From Deltaproteobacteria bacterium (lineage in GTDB: Bacteria; Desulfobacterota; Dissulfuribacteria; Dissulfuribacterales; QOAL01), in NCBI GenBank assembly GCA_026986785.1, contig JALSNW010000031.1, forward strand, positions 31,201 to 95,200: a stretch of 64,000 bases of DNA, in the 5' to 3' direction. Positions 9,220-16,553 of this stretch are shown here, piece after piece. Positions within the stretch are counted from its first letter, which is position 1. Every line of letters begins with the position of its first letter. The notes beneath the pieces are model-generated. The model was not told the DNA's origin, did not search any database, and saw nothing but the letters and a program-made list of their open reading frames with translations. The position numbers and the translations under genes were made by a program.

Positions 9220-10473
9220 CTACTCTTGATATAAGATTTCCTGGCCTTCTTTTATGCCAGCCTTTATCTCTGTGAATTTGCTATCGCTCGCTCCTATCTC
9301 GACAGGAACGGTCTTCTTCTTGCCGTTTATCCTGGCTATGACCACGTAGTGTCCATCCTTGAATCTTACAGCACTGTTGGGTACCATTAGTACGTCCTTT
9401 CTCGTCTTTGTGAAGATCTCGTTGTGGGTTGTCATCTGGATCCTGAGTCTTGGCTCGTTGTCGAACTCTGTAACCACAGCAATGTAGTAAACCACATTGT
9501 TTTGTAGGATTGGAGCTGGGTAAATCTGGGTTATTGTCCCCGAGTATTGATGCCTGACATAGGTATCTACCTTGAATCTGACTTTTTGTCCCACCCTAAC
9601 CTTGCCAATCTCGGTTTCGTCTATGTATATGCGGTTTTCGATCTTGGTGTCATCGAGGATCTTCACAAATTGTGGGGCGTTCAGGCCAGCCACCACGGTT
9701 TCGCCTTCTTGGGTGGACACATATGATATCACACCGGAAAAAGGGGCCCTCAAGGTGGAGTATGAGAACCTTATCCTTGCCCGTTCCAGGTTGGCCTGGG
9801 CGATAGCCAGGGCCTGGGGATATTCATCCTTTAGTTTTTTCAATTCATAGGTAGCCTTTTCCACTGCAAGCTCTGAGGCCCTCAGACTGTCTTTGGCCTT
9901 TTGGAAGTTGGCCTTGCTCCTGGCATAGGCAGCCTCGGCCTTCCTGAGGGCCTTTTCAGAAGTGGAATGGGTAGATCGTGAAAAAAGTGCCTTTTGGCTA
10001 TTCAGGTCCCATTTTGCAAATGAGAGCTCCTGCCTTGTTGCTTCGAGTTCTCTTTCAGCATTGATCTTTAGTGCCTTTTGTCTTTCCAGTTCCTTTTCCT
10101 GTTTCTTTATGGCATTGTCATAGGTGGCCTCTACCTTTTGCAGCTCTGCCTTGGCCTTCTCCACATCTACCTGAAGTTCCCTGTTGTCTATGACAGCAAT
10201 GAGATCCCCTTTCTTGACCCTGTCACCTATCTTGATGGGTTCTTTGACAACCATACCGGTAACCCGGGCCCCAAGGCTTATTTCTGCGCCTGTACATGGT
10301 TTTATTTCCCCAGTGGCCTCGATGGATTCGTGGATCGTCCCCTTTTTTACCACAAAGATCTCAAAGGGGCCATTTCGTGCCTTCTGTCTTTCCCTCTGCA
10401 TGAAAACACCTGATATTATGGCTGCAATGCCTATGAGCACCACTGCAATAATGACATATCTTTTCTTTTTCAT
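9220..10473 (-). CDS. MacA-like periplasmic adaptor (HlyD/RND-type membrane fusion protein)
   Basis: A 417-residue periplasmic adaptor linking the inner-membrane ABC permeases to the outer-membrane channel. A single N-terminal membrane anchor (about 5-25) is followed by the first half of the lipoyl/barrel-sandwich domain (IHESIEATGEIKPCTGAEIS, VGDRVKKGDLIAVID). A long coiled-coil hairpin follows (about 110-235, rich in K, E, A and R), then the second lipoyl half (STLRAPFSGVISYVSTQEGE) and the beta-barrel and membrane-proximal domains. The hairpin length fits MacA-type partners of TolC. It overlaps the outer-membrane factor gene by 4 bases. Confidence 0.9.
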   Translation of the reverse strand: MKKKRYVIIAVVLIGIAAIISGVFMQRERQKARNGPFEIFVVKKGTIHESIEATGEIKPCTGAEISLGARVTGMVVKEPIKIGDRVKKGDLIAVIDNRELQVDVEKAKAELQKVEATYDNAIKKQEKELERQKALKINAERELEATRQELSFAKWDLNSQKALFSRSTHSTSEKALRKAEAAYARSKANFQKAKDSLRASELAVEKATYELKKLKDEYPQALAIAQANLERARIRFSYSTLRAPFSGVISYVSTQEGETVVAGLNAPQFVKILDDTKIENRIYIDETEIGKVRVGQKVRFKVDTYVRHQYSGTITQIYPAPILQNNVVYYIAVVTEFDNEPRLRIQMTTHNEIFTKTRKDVLMVPNSAVRFKDGHYVVIARINGKKKTVPVEIGASDSKFTEIKAGIKEGQEILYQE

Positions 10474-11894
10474 CTTTTATAGCCTTGAGTCGCATCGATG
10501 GCGGAAGGGAAGATGCCTGTCCTGGGTAAATGGCCTGCCAATGCCCTATAAAGCGCTATCCTGTATTCGATAAGCCTGAGTTTTTCATCTATCATCTTTA
10601 TCTCCAATGAGTCCTTGTTGAGTTCTGTGGCCAGGAACCGAAGAAATTCCACTGTCCCAGCCTCATATTGGTTCTTGACCTGCTCAAGGGAGCTTTTGGA
10701 GAGTTGGAGGCGTTGTTCCATGTTTTTTAAAAGCCGTCTCTGTTGGGCCTCTTTGGCCAAGGCATCTTCGACCTCCCTGAGGGCGTTGAGAACCACACTG
10801 CCATAGTGGAAAAGGGCCTGCCTGGCAGCTGCCTCCCTCTTTTCTACCTCTGCCTCGAGGGATCCACCCCTGAAAACAGGGGTCAACAGGTTGGCAGCGA
10901 TGGTTGCTATCCAGTTTTCGAAAAGGTCGTTCACCCTGGAGGCATCTGTCTCGGCTGATGCTGTCAGAGAAAGCCTTGGATATTGTTCTGCCACGGCCTG
11001 GGCCAGTCTGGCATTTGCTGCCCTGAGTCTCAGAAAGGCGCTTCGGCAGTCCGGACGTCTATTGATGAGTTTTATGGGCAAGCCTGTATCTGGCAAGGGG
11101 GGGATGGGTGGTAGCCTTTTTTTGATATCCACCTTGAGATCTTGAGGTGGTATGCCAAGAAGGACGGCAAGCTGATTCCTCAGTACCCTCATATCCATAT
11201 TTTTTTTGATCCATTGGGCCCTTGTTGACTCCAAGGCCTGTTTTTGTTGAAGGGTATCCAGGATATCGGTCTGGCCAAACTCATACATGGAGGAGATTAT
11301 GTCAAGGGACGTCTGATTGTCTTTTATCTGTCTGGCTATGATATCAAGCTGTTGGCCTATTGCCTGGATCTGAAAATAGGTCAGGCCGACCTCTGACGAA
11401 ATGGTGATACGGGCTGTGTCGAGATCTGCCTCGGTAGCTGCCAGATCCAACATCGCTGCCTCTTTTCGTTTCCTGATCCTCCCCCACAGGTCAACCTCAT
11501 AACTTGCCATGGCCTCGAGGGAAAGGGTGTCCTGGTTGAAGTATTTCGATTGGTCTCTGCCTGTGTTGTGGGATGCACCTCCGCTGATATCGAGCCAGGG
11601 ATAGAGCTCTGCCCCAGCCTGTTTTGCCACTGCCCTGGCCTCAAGGGTCCGTTCCCAAACGGATTTCAGGTCCATATTGTCTCGCAAGGCCCTTTTAATC
11701 AACTGATTGAGCTCCTTATCGTTGAAGGAGTGCCACCAAAGCACGGGGTTAGGCTGTTTACCAGCTATGGAGAAGTTTTCCGGTAGGTCTACAGGTGCTC
11801 TTTCTGGTGCAGGGTGGAATCCGACACAGGCAGAAAGCATGGTCAATGCAAAAATAAGGGGCAGTTGGTATCTTGCAGGCCTGTATAGTTTCAT
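10470..11894 (-). CDS. TolC-like outer-membrane efflux lipoprotein (NodT family)
   Basis: An outer-membrane factor of about 474 residues, first gene of the efflux operon. It starts with a lipoprotein signal (MKLYRPARYQLPLIF... with lipobox LSAC). It contains two outer-membrane efflux repeats with long helices (NMDLKSVWERTLEARAVAKQ; LREVEDALAKEAQQRR) and the NodT-type motif NRRPDCRSAFLRLRAANARL, where family members usually have RPDI. I prefer the ATG at 11894 because it gives a proper signal peptide. The longer frame to 11948 would overlap the divergent phosphatase region. It would form the trimeric exit duct for the MacAB-like pump. Confidence 0.9.
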   Translation of the reverse strand: MKLYRPARYQLPLIFALTMLSACVGFHPAPERAPVDLPENFSIAGKQPNPVLWWHSFNDKELNQLIKRALRDNMDLKSVWERTLEARAVAKQAGAELYPWLDISGGASHNTGRDQSKYFNQDTLSLEAMASYEVDLWGRIRKRKEAAMLDLAATEADLDTARITISSEVGLTYFQIQAIGQQLDIIARQIKDNQTSLDIISSMYEFGQTDILDTLQQKQALESTRAQWIKKNMDMRVLRNQLAVLLGIPPQDLKVDIKKRLPPIPPLPDTGLPIKLINRRPDCRSAFLRLRAANARLAQAVAEQYPRLSLTASAETDASRVNDLFENWIATIAANLLTPVFRGGSLEAEVEKREAAARQALFHYGSVVLNALREVEDALAKEAQQRRLLKNMEQRLQLSKSSLEQVKNQYEAGTVEFLRFLATELNKDSLEIKMIDEKLRLIEYRIALYRALAGHLPRTGIFPSAIDATQGYKR

Positions 11895-11974
11895 GATCTG
11901 ATATTTTGGTCTCTTTGTCTTTTCAGGCAAGTAGGATTTTTGTACCATACCTTTTCATGCTGGTGGATGAAACC

Positions 11975-12472
11975 ATGAACCAAGGATATAGCTCCAATTC
12001 TGAATCGACCTTGGAAAAACGCCTCAATTTTTCCTTTGTAATAGAAAAAAAGTTGGCAGGCCTGGCACATCCTCGCCTTGTTCAGCCGGATTATCTGTGG
12101 GTGGACTTTTTATTCAAGAAAGGTGTCCGCCTACTTATAAATCTTACAGAATATGATTATAATCTCTCAGTCGGTTCGGAGATAGGTATATATCATTATC
12201 CTGTAGTAGATTTTGGTGTGATGTCATTGGACCAGATGGATTCCATTTGGGATCGCTACAAGGCCCTTGGCAGACATGAAGCCATGGCTGTCCACTGTTT
12301 GGCCGGAAGGGGGCGCACCGGTACAGTGCTGGCGTGTATAGTCGCCAGGGAATTTGACATGAAGCCCTTGGATGCCGTCTTCTTCATACGAAATCTCAGG
12401 CCAGGGAGCATAGAAACTGGGCAACAGGAGGAGTTCATAGAAGAATGGGTGTTTGCGCGCAGTTCTCCATGA
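11975..12472 (+). CDS. Dual-specificity/tyrosine phosphatase-like protein
   Basis: A protein of about 165 residues with the cysteine-phosphatase loop HCLAGRGRTGT (HCX5R, with the catalytic Cys and Arg intact) near residues 108-118. An upstream Asp in PVVDFGVMSLDQ may be the general acid. Beyond the Cys/Arg loop the fold resembles small dual-specificity phosphatases. Possible substrates are phosphotyrosine, phosphoserine or a small phosphate ester. I chose the ATG at 11975, preceded by GGTGGA at a suitable distance; ATG at 11957 is possible. It is divergent from the efflux operon and 70 bases ahead of the Ni/Co importer, with a putative operator in between, so it is probably not part of that operon. 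Confidence 0.82.
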   Translation: MNQGYSSNSESTLEKRLNFSFVIEKKLAGLAHPRLVQPDYLWVDFLFKKGVRLLINLTEYDYNLSVGSEIGIYHYPVVDFGVMSLDQMDSIWDRYKALGRHEAMAVHCLAGRGRTGTVLACIVAREFDMKPLDAVFFIRNLRPGSIETGQQEEFIEEWVFARSSP

Positions 12473-12502
12473 GAAATTCTTTCTTGTCAGATCCCGTATT
12501 GT

Positions 12503-12529
12503 GTGTTACTTTTTTTGAAAAAGTAACAA
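12503..12529 (+). promoter_or_regulatory. Putative NikR operator (nickel repressor) before the Ni/Co importer
   Basis: GTGTTAC at 12503-12509 and GTAACAA at 12523-12529 are separated by 13 bases. This matches the NikR signal known for Geobacter and other deltaproteobacteria (GTGTTAC-N13/14-GTAACAC, from memory) with one mismatch. The inner bases extend the symmetry (GTTACTTTTT / AAAAAGTAAC), so the site could also fold as a hairpin. It ends 13 bases before the CbiM start, just upstream of AGAGG at 12530-12534. The preceding bases CCCGTATTGTGTG also resemble the dispersed repeat end, so a repeat origin is not excluded. Confidence 0.6.
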
Positions 12530-12542
12530 AGAGGCCTTTATC

Positions 12543-13235
12543 ATGCACATACCAGATGGCTATTTGAGTCCCCAAACCTGCGTAATCATGTACACAGCCT
12601 GCATCCCATTCTGGGTTATGTCTGGCAGACGGCTGAGAAGGAAACTGAACAGCAGGCTGGTGCCGCTATTGAGCATATTTTCTGCCTTTTCTTTTGTGGT
12701 CATGATGTTCAATATCCCTGTCCCAGGTGGTACTACGACTCATGCCATAGGTTCTGTACTCATGGCTATCTTGTTGGGGCCTTGGGCTGCTGTTACTGGG
12801 ATCTCTGTAGCCCTTTTGATACAGGCCCTTTTTTTTGGAGATGGGGGCATCCTGAGTTTTGGCGCAAATGCCTTCAATATGGCAGTTGTGATGCCTTTTG
12901 CAGGTTATTATGTCTATCGGTTCCTGAATCTCACACGTCCAAAGACACCTGTGAGACAGGCCCTCAACGCTGCTGTTGCTGGTTACGTGGGGATCAATGC
13001 CGCAGCATTTGTGACTGCCATAGAGCTTGGGGTTCAACCCCTGTTTTTCAAGGCGCTTGACGGCACACCCCTATACTGCCCTTATGGCCTCGCCCAGACG
13101 ATTCCGGCAATGCTATTTGCTCATCTGACGGTAGGAGGTATTGCCGAGGCAGTTGTAACCGGTGGGGTATTGCTTTTTCTCAGGAGATCTATGCCTGAGA
13201 TAATCGTGGATCTCAAGATAGAGGCTGTGGCATGA
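12543..13235 (+). CDS. cbiM: CbiM/NikM-type Ni/Co importer substrate-binding membrane subunit
   Basis: A 230-residue S-component of an energy-coupling-factor importer for Co2+ or Ni2+. It begins with the diagnostic MHIPDGYLSP, whose His2 and amino terminus bind the metal, and has about seven membrane segments including VPGGTTTHAIGSVLMAILLG, with a further conserved His. The ribosome site is AGAGG, 8 bases upstream. The next gene overlaps it by 4 bases. Subunit sequence alone does not separate cobalt from nickel; the NikR-like operator favours nickel. Confidence 0.92.
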   Translation: MHIPDGYLSPQTCVIMYTACIPFWVMSGRRLRRKLNSRLVPLLSIFSAFSFVVMMFNIPVPGGTTTHAIGSVLMAILLGPWAAVTGISVALLIQALFFGDGGILSFGANAFNMAVVMPFAGYYVYRFLNLTRPKTPVRQALNAAVAGYVGINAAAFVTAIELGVQPLFFKALDGTPLYCPYGLAQTIPAMLFAHLTVGGIAEAVVTGGVLLFLRRSMPEIIVDLKIEAVA

Positions 13236-13543
13236 AGAAGATCAAAGGACTGTGGATCTGGGTATTTTTCATTTGTCTCGCCACCCCTGCAGGGCTCATG
13301 GCTGGTGGAGATGCCTGGGGTGAGTGGGGCAGGGATTTCTTCCAAAAGGTACTGGGATTCGTGCCAGAGGGGATAGCGAAGTATTCCGGGGCCTGGCATG
13401 CCCCTTTCAGGGATTACAATATTCCAGGTTTTGGAGAGGTTACGGGCTATATCCTTTCTGCCATAGCTGGCATAGGTCTGATAATGGGTGCGGTATGGCT
13501 CTTGGCAAGGGGTCTTTCAGGGAAAAACGGGCCACAGGATTGA
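13232..13543 (+). CDS. PDGLE-type small membrane subunit of Ni/Co importer
   Basis: A 103-residue protein between CbiM and CbiQ, the position of CbiN/NikN or PDGLE-domain partners of metal ECF importers. It has an N-terminal signal or membrane segment (about 5-25), a polar middle with the divergent PDGLE-like VPEGIAKY and FRDYNIPGFGEVTGY, and a C-terminal membrane helix (about 75-95). In relatives this small protein supports CbiM in metal uptake. It overlaps the end of cbiM by 4 bases (ATGA). Confidence 0.75.
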   Translation: MKKIKGLWIWVFFICLATPAGLMAGGDAWGEWGRDFFQKVLGFVPEGIAKYSGAWHAPFRDYNIPGFGEVTGYILSAIAGIGLIMGAVWLLARGLSGKNGPQD

Positions 13544-13619
13544 GACAGAAACCACACTTGCCCGTGATAGAGCCCCTGAACCGTTTTCTGCGAAACCGGA
13601 TGGGATAGGACAAGGGGCC

Positions 13620-14486
13620 ATGGCTATGGATTTTGTTGGAAAAACCCTTCTCGATACCACCAGGGCCATAGAGCAATCGGTATTCCAGCTGGATCTTTCC
13701 TCGGAAGACGGCTTCCTACAAGGCCTTGATCCAAGGGCAAAAGTAATTTGCTTCCTGTTGTTACTTTTGCTTACTGCGTTTTCCAAGGGCCTTTGGATGA
13801 TGTTTTCGACCTATTTACTCACTGTAGCCCTGGCCATGGCCTCCCGGATACCACTTGGTTTTTTCATAAAGAGGGTCTGGCTTTTCATACCGCTTTTTAC
13901 TGGACTCATCGCCCTGCCAGCCCTTTTCAATATCGTTACCCCAGGAGACAGTATTTGGACCCTGGTGGTCTTCAACAGTCCGATCTCCTTTGGGCCGTTT
14001 GAGTTTCCTGCATACTTAGCCATTACACAGCAGGGCCTCACTACTGCAGCCATGTTGATTCTAAGGGTAGCTGTATCTGTTTCCCTCGCCATACTTTTGG
14101 TGCTGACCACCAGGTGGATGGACCTGTTACGTGCATTGTCCATACTCAAGGTTCCACAGGTAGTGATCCTCGTGACAGCCATGACCTATCGTTATATTCA
14201 TCTCTTCTTGAGGAATCTCGAAAACATGCTTCTGGCAAGAAAGAGCCGTCAATTCGCCCCTTCTGCAATGAAGGACCAACATGGCTGGATCTCCTCCCGA
14301 TTGGGGGCCCTGGTGGCCAAATCCTATCACCTTAGCACAGAGGTGCATCTGGCCATGGTGTCAAGGGGTTGGTCTGGCACTCCAAAAGGCCTGGAACAAT
14401 TTCATTTCAAGGCGAAGGATGCAGTTTCGGTGGCTGTAGCCTTCATCCTTTTCAGCTCAGAGATTTTGTTTGATAAAATCTACTGA
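13620..14486 (+). CDS. cbiQ: CbiQ, energy-coupling transmembrane subunit of Ni/Co importer
   Basis: The T-component of the ECF importer, about 288 residues from the ATG at 13620. It has membrane helices in the N-terminal half (VICFLLLLLLTAFSKGLWMM and following) and the C-terminal coupling region with the motif RSRQ-like ARKSRQFAP, then SRGWSG, which contacts the CbiO ATPase. The open frame runs upstream to 13488, but that would overlap the PDGLE gene by 56 bases and add residues foreign to the family, so the ATG at 13620 is preferred. Confidence 0.88.
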   Translation: MAMDFVGKTLLDTTRAIEQSVFQLDLSSEDGFLQGLDPRAKVICFLLLLLLTAFSKGLWMMFSTYLLTVALAMASRIPLGFFIKRVWLFIPLFTGLIALPALFNIVTPGDSIWTLVVFNSPISFGPFEFPAYLAITQQGLTTAAMLILRVAVSVSLAILLVLTTRWMDLLRALSILKVPQVVILVTAMTYRYIHLFLRNLENMLLARKSRQFAPSAMKDQHGWISSRLGALVAKSYHLSTEVHLAMVSRGWSGTPKGLEQFHFKAKDAVSVAVAFILFSSEILFDKIY

Positions 14487-14506
14487 GTTTCCTACATTGT
14501 CCTGTA

Positions 14507-15343
14507 ATGTCCTTGTCTGAAAGTGCAATAATGGATGTCCAGATCCCGGTTTTTGAATTTGAGAAGCTCTCCTTTGCCTATCCAGGGCAAGAGAGCGAGC
14601 CAGCACTTGTCGGCCTTGATCTTGAGGTTGGCAGGGGGCAGTGCGTATGCATATTGGGGGCAAATGGCTCTGGAAAATCCACTCTACTAAAACTTCTCGA
14701 TGGGCTGTATCTGCCTTCGTCTGGGACCTTCAAGGCATTTGGTCAGGAGATCACCGCACGACTCATGGAAGATAAGCAGTTCAACTCGCATTTCAGGAAG
14801 AGGGTGGGGTTTGTGTTTCAAGATCCAGACGTGCAACTCTTTCTGCCTACTGTAAGGGATGAGATAGCCTTTGCCCCATTGCAGGCAGGTTTTTTGGACA
14901 AAGATGTAATAGAGATGGTTGAGAGTACGGCCTCTGATCTGGGCCTTGAAAGGCTATTGGACAGGCCGCCTTACCGTCTGAGCACGGGTGAGAAAAAGAA
15001 GGTGGCCATAGCATCTGTGGTTACCCTGGATCCCGAGGTCTGGCTCATGGACGAGCCCACGGCCAGTCTTGATCCTCAGACCCAGAGTTGGATCATAGAT
15101 TTTATCATAGGCCTGAAGGAAAAGGGACGCACCTTGGTAATTGCAACACATGATCTGGAAATCCCTTATGTTGCTGCTGATCTTTGTTATGTCATTGGCC
15201 AGGATCATAGGCTTCTGGCCTCTGGAAGCGCCAGACAAGTCCTTGAAGACCAAGGCCTTCTTTTAGAGGCCAATCTTATTCACAAACACCGCCATCTCCA
15301 CAATGGTCTCATCCATAGCCACCGTCATGACCACTGGCGTTAA
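14507..15343 (+). CDS. cbiO: CbiO, ATPase subunit of Ni/Co importer with His-rich tail
   Basis: A 278-residue ECF-importer ATPase. Walker A is GANGSGKST (about 50-58), the Q-loop region is GFVFQDPDVQLF (typical of CbiO), the signature is LSTGEKKKVAIA, Walker B is VWLMDEPTASLD and the switch His is in ATHDLE. The last 20 residues are unusual: HKHRHLHNGLIHSHRHDH has eight His in 18 positions, a likely nickel/cobalt-binding or storage tail. The segment coding for it overlaps the next gene by 41 bases. It completes the cbiM-PDGLE-cbiQ-cbiO unit. Confidence 0.93.
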   Translation: MSLSESAIMDVQIPVFEFEKLSFAYPGQESEPALVGLDLEVGRGQCVCILGANGSGKSTLLKLLDGLYLPSSGTFKAFGQEITARLMEDKQFNSHFRKRVGFVFQDPDVQLFLPTVRDEIAFAPLQAGFLDKDVIEMVESTASDLGLERLLDRPPYRLSTGEKKKVAIASVVTLDPEVWLMDEPTASLDPQTQSWIIDFIIGLKEKGRTLVIATHDLEIPYVAADLCYVIGQDHRLLASGSARQVLEDQGLLLEANLIHKHRHLHNGLIHSHRHDHWR

Positions 15344-15857
15344 AGGGCAAATTGAGGCTATATCCCAGTCCGAAGCCAAGAAGCTTGCGATCCCAGATTC
15401 ATCTGTCGTCACTATCCACAGGATAACATGCCCAGATGTAGAACTCCTTGCCGAGCTTGCCAAATTCCAGGAAAGGATCTTCTCTGGACACAGGCACAAT
15501 AGGCTGGCCGAGCTTCTCGAAGCGGTGTCCCTTCAGGATTCTCAAGTAGTCTATCTGGCTCGTCGACATGGGCAGATATGTGGCTTCGTCTTCTTGAAGC
15601 GCAGGTCCAGGAAGGGCGAGTGGGTGGTACGCGGCATTGGTGTGGACAGGAGCTACAGGCGCAGAGGGGTCGGCAGCGCCCTTCTTACAAGGGCAATAGC
15701 AATGGTAAAAAGAATCAAAGGAGATGGCTTGGTGTCTTATGTAGACGTGAACAATAGGGCATCGTTGAGGCTTCACGAAAGGATGGGTTTTGCCTTTCGG
15801 CAAGACCCGACTCTTCCTGCTCCCAGGCTGCGCTTCAGAATGGTTTTCTCACAATAA
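15303..15857 (+). CDS. GNAT-family N-acetyltransferase
   Basis: A GNAT acetyltransferase of up to 184 residues. Motif A, the acetyl-CoA-binding loop, is visible as GIGVDRSYRRRGVGSALL (about 110-127, RRRGVG matching Q/RxxGxG/A). It is followed by the motif B region VNNRASLRLHERMGF, typical of RimI-like N-terminal or small-molecule acetyltransferases. The first 60 residues are not conserved and the start is unsure; ATG at 15327 would shorten it by eight residues. It overlaps the His-rich end of cbiO and is probably co-transcribed with the importer. The substrate is unknown. Confidence 0.8.
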   Translation: MVSSIATVMTTGVKGQIEAISQSEAKKLAIPDSSVVTIHRITCPDVELLAELAKFQERIFSGHRHNRLAELLEAVSLQDSQVVYLARRHGQICGFVFLKRRSRKGEWVVRGIGVDRSYRRRGVGSALLTRAIAMVKRIKGDGLVSYVDVNNRASLRLHERMGFAFRQDPTLPAPRLRFRMVFSQ

Positions 15858-15877
15858 TCCAGGCAATGTTTGCCCTT

Positions 15878-16027
15878 TCAGCGGGTTGATTTGTAGATTG
15901 AGCTATCTATGGCATTTGTAAGACACCAATAATCATAGGCACCATTGCTTTTTGGTGCAAATTCATAGATGGTATCTCCAGTGTTAGGCGCTTCTGCCAG
16001 GCGTACGTTTTGTCGTATAAGGGATAT
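15878..16027 (-). pseudogene. Decayed ParA-family ATPase C-terminus
   Basis: The minus-strand frame ending at 15878 contains IRQNVRLAEAPNTGD followed by EFAPKSNGAYDY and a short C-terminal helix. That is the closing motif of ParA/Soj partition ATPases (I-R-x-N-V-x-L-x-E-A-P ... PKSxGAxxY). About 45-50 residues match. Upstream of it no Walker motif or ParA sequence is seen in any frame, and the sequence turns AT-rich. I read it as the remnant of a lost parA-like gene. Confidence 0.6.
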
Positions 16028-16553
16028 ATAGGATTTAGATGAAAATACAATGCAGGCCTTTGAAGTACATAATCTCGGATAATGATTATCAAAGATAGTA
16101 TGGTAAAAGGATATTCTGACAAGCAACATGTAACCAAGGTTACATTGCCATAAGGCAACCATTCCATGATCCGTACTCTTTTTATAATGGCCATATATAA
16201 AATGGCATTAAATGTTTTTGCAGCCAGATGAAATAGTAAGATTATATATCTATTTTTCAATTCTAAATTAATTAGAACATTATTTCATATAAATCTTGGC
16301 AAAAGTTTCTCATTTTAATCTAATTTGTATCTTTAAGATTCGATCTCTTTAGCCTTTTTAGGCACTTGACTATCAAGTCTTATCAAACTATAATTAAACT
16401 TCAAATTTTTGTTAGTCTCATTCACCATGCTTTCCATGCTTTCTGCCTATAGATCTACTTCATATATATTATCTCTTCCCTATATTTAATCAAAAGCCCC
16501 CTTTGTGACGATTGAGATCTTACGGAGTCTTGTTTTGACAAAAAGTTACCAAT
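16028..16553 (+). other. AT-rich gene-free stretch with one repeat end
   Basis: I see no convincing gene here. It holds an isolated copy of the dispersed repeat end in minus orientation (16060-16078, TTGAAGTACATAATCTCGG on the plus strand) and an imperfect palindrome TTCTAAATTAATTAGAA at 16261-16277. Its base composition is markedly more AT-rich than the flanking genes. It precedes the haem-sensor kinase, so it probably contains that gene's promoter. Confidence 0.5.

Noticed and set aside
12503..12527. Rho-independent terminator for the phosphatase gene
   Set aside because: The stem is only A/T-rich inside and the T-run belongs to the stem itself; the match to the NikR signal explains it better, although a dual role is possible.
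15907..16260. A 117-residue minus-strand frame over the ParA remnant
   Set aside because: It is in a different frame from the recognisable ParA motif; its hydrophobic residues reflect AT-rich DNA.
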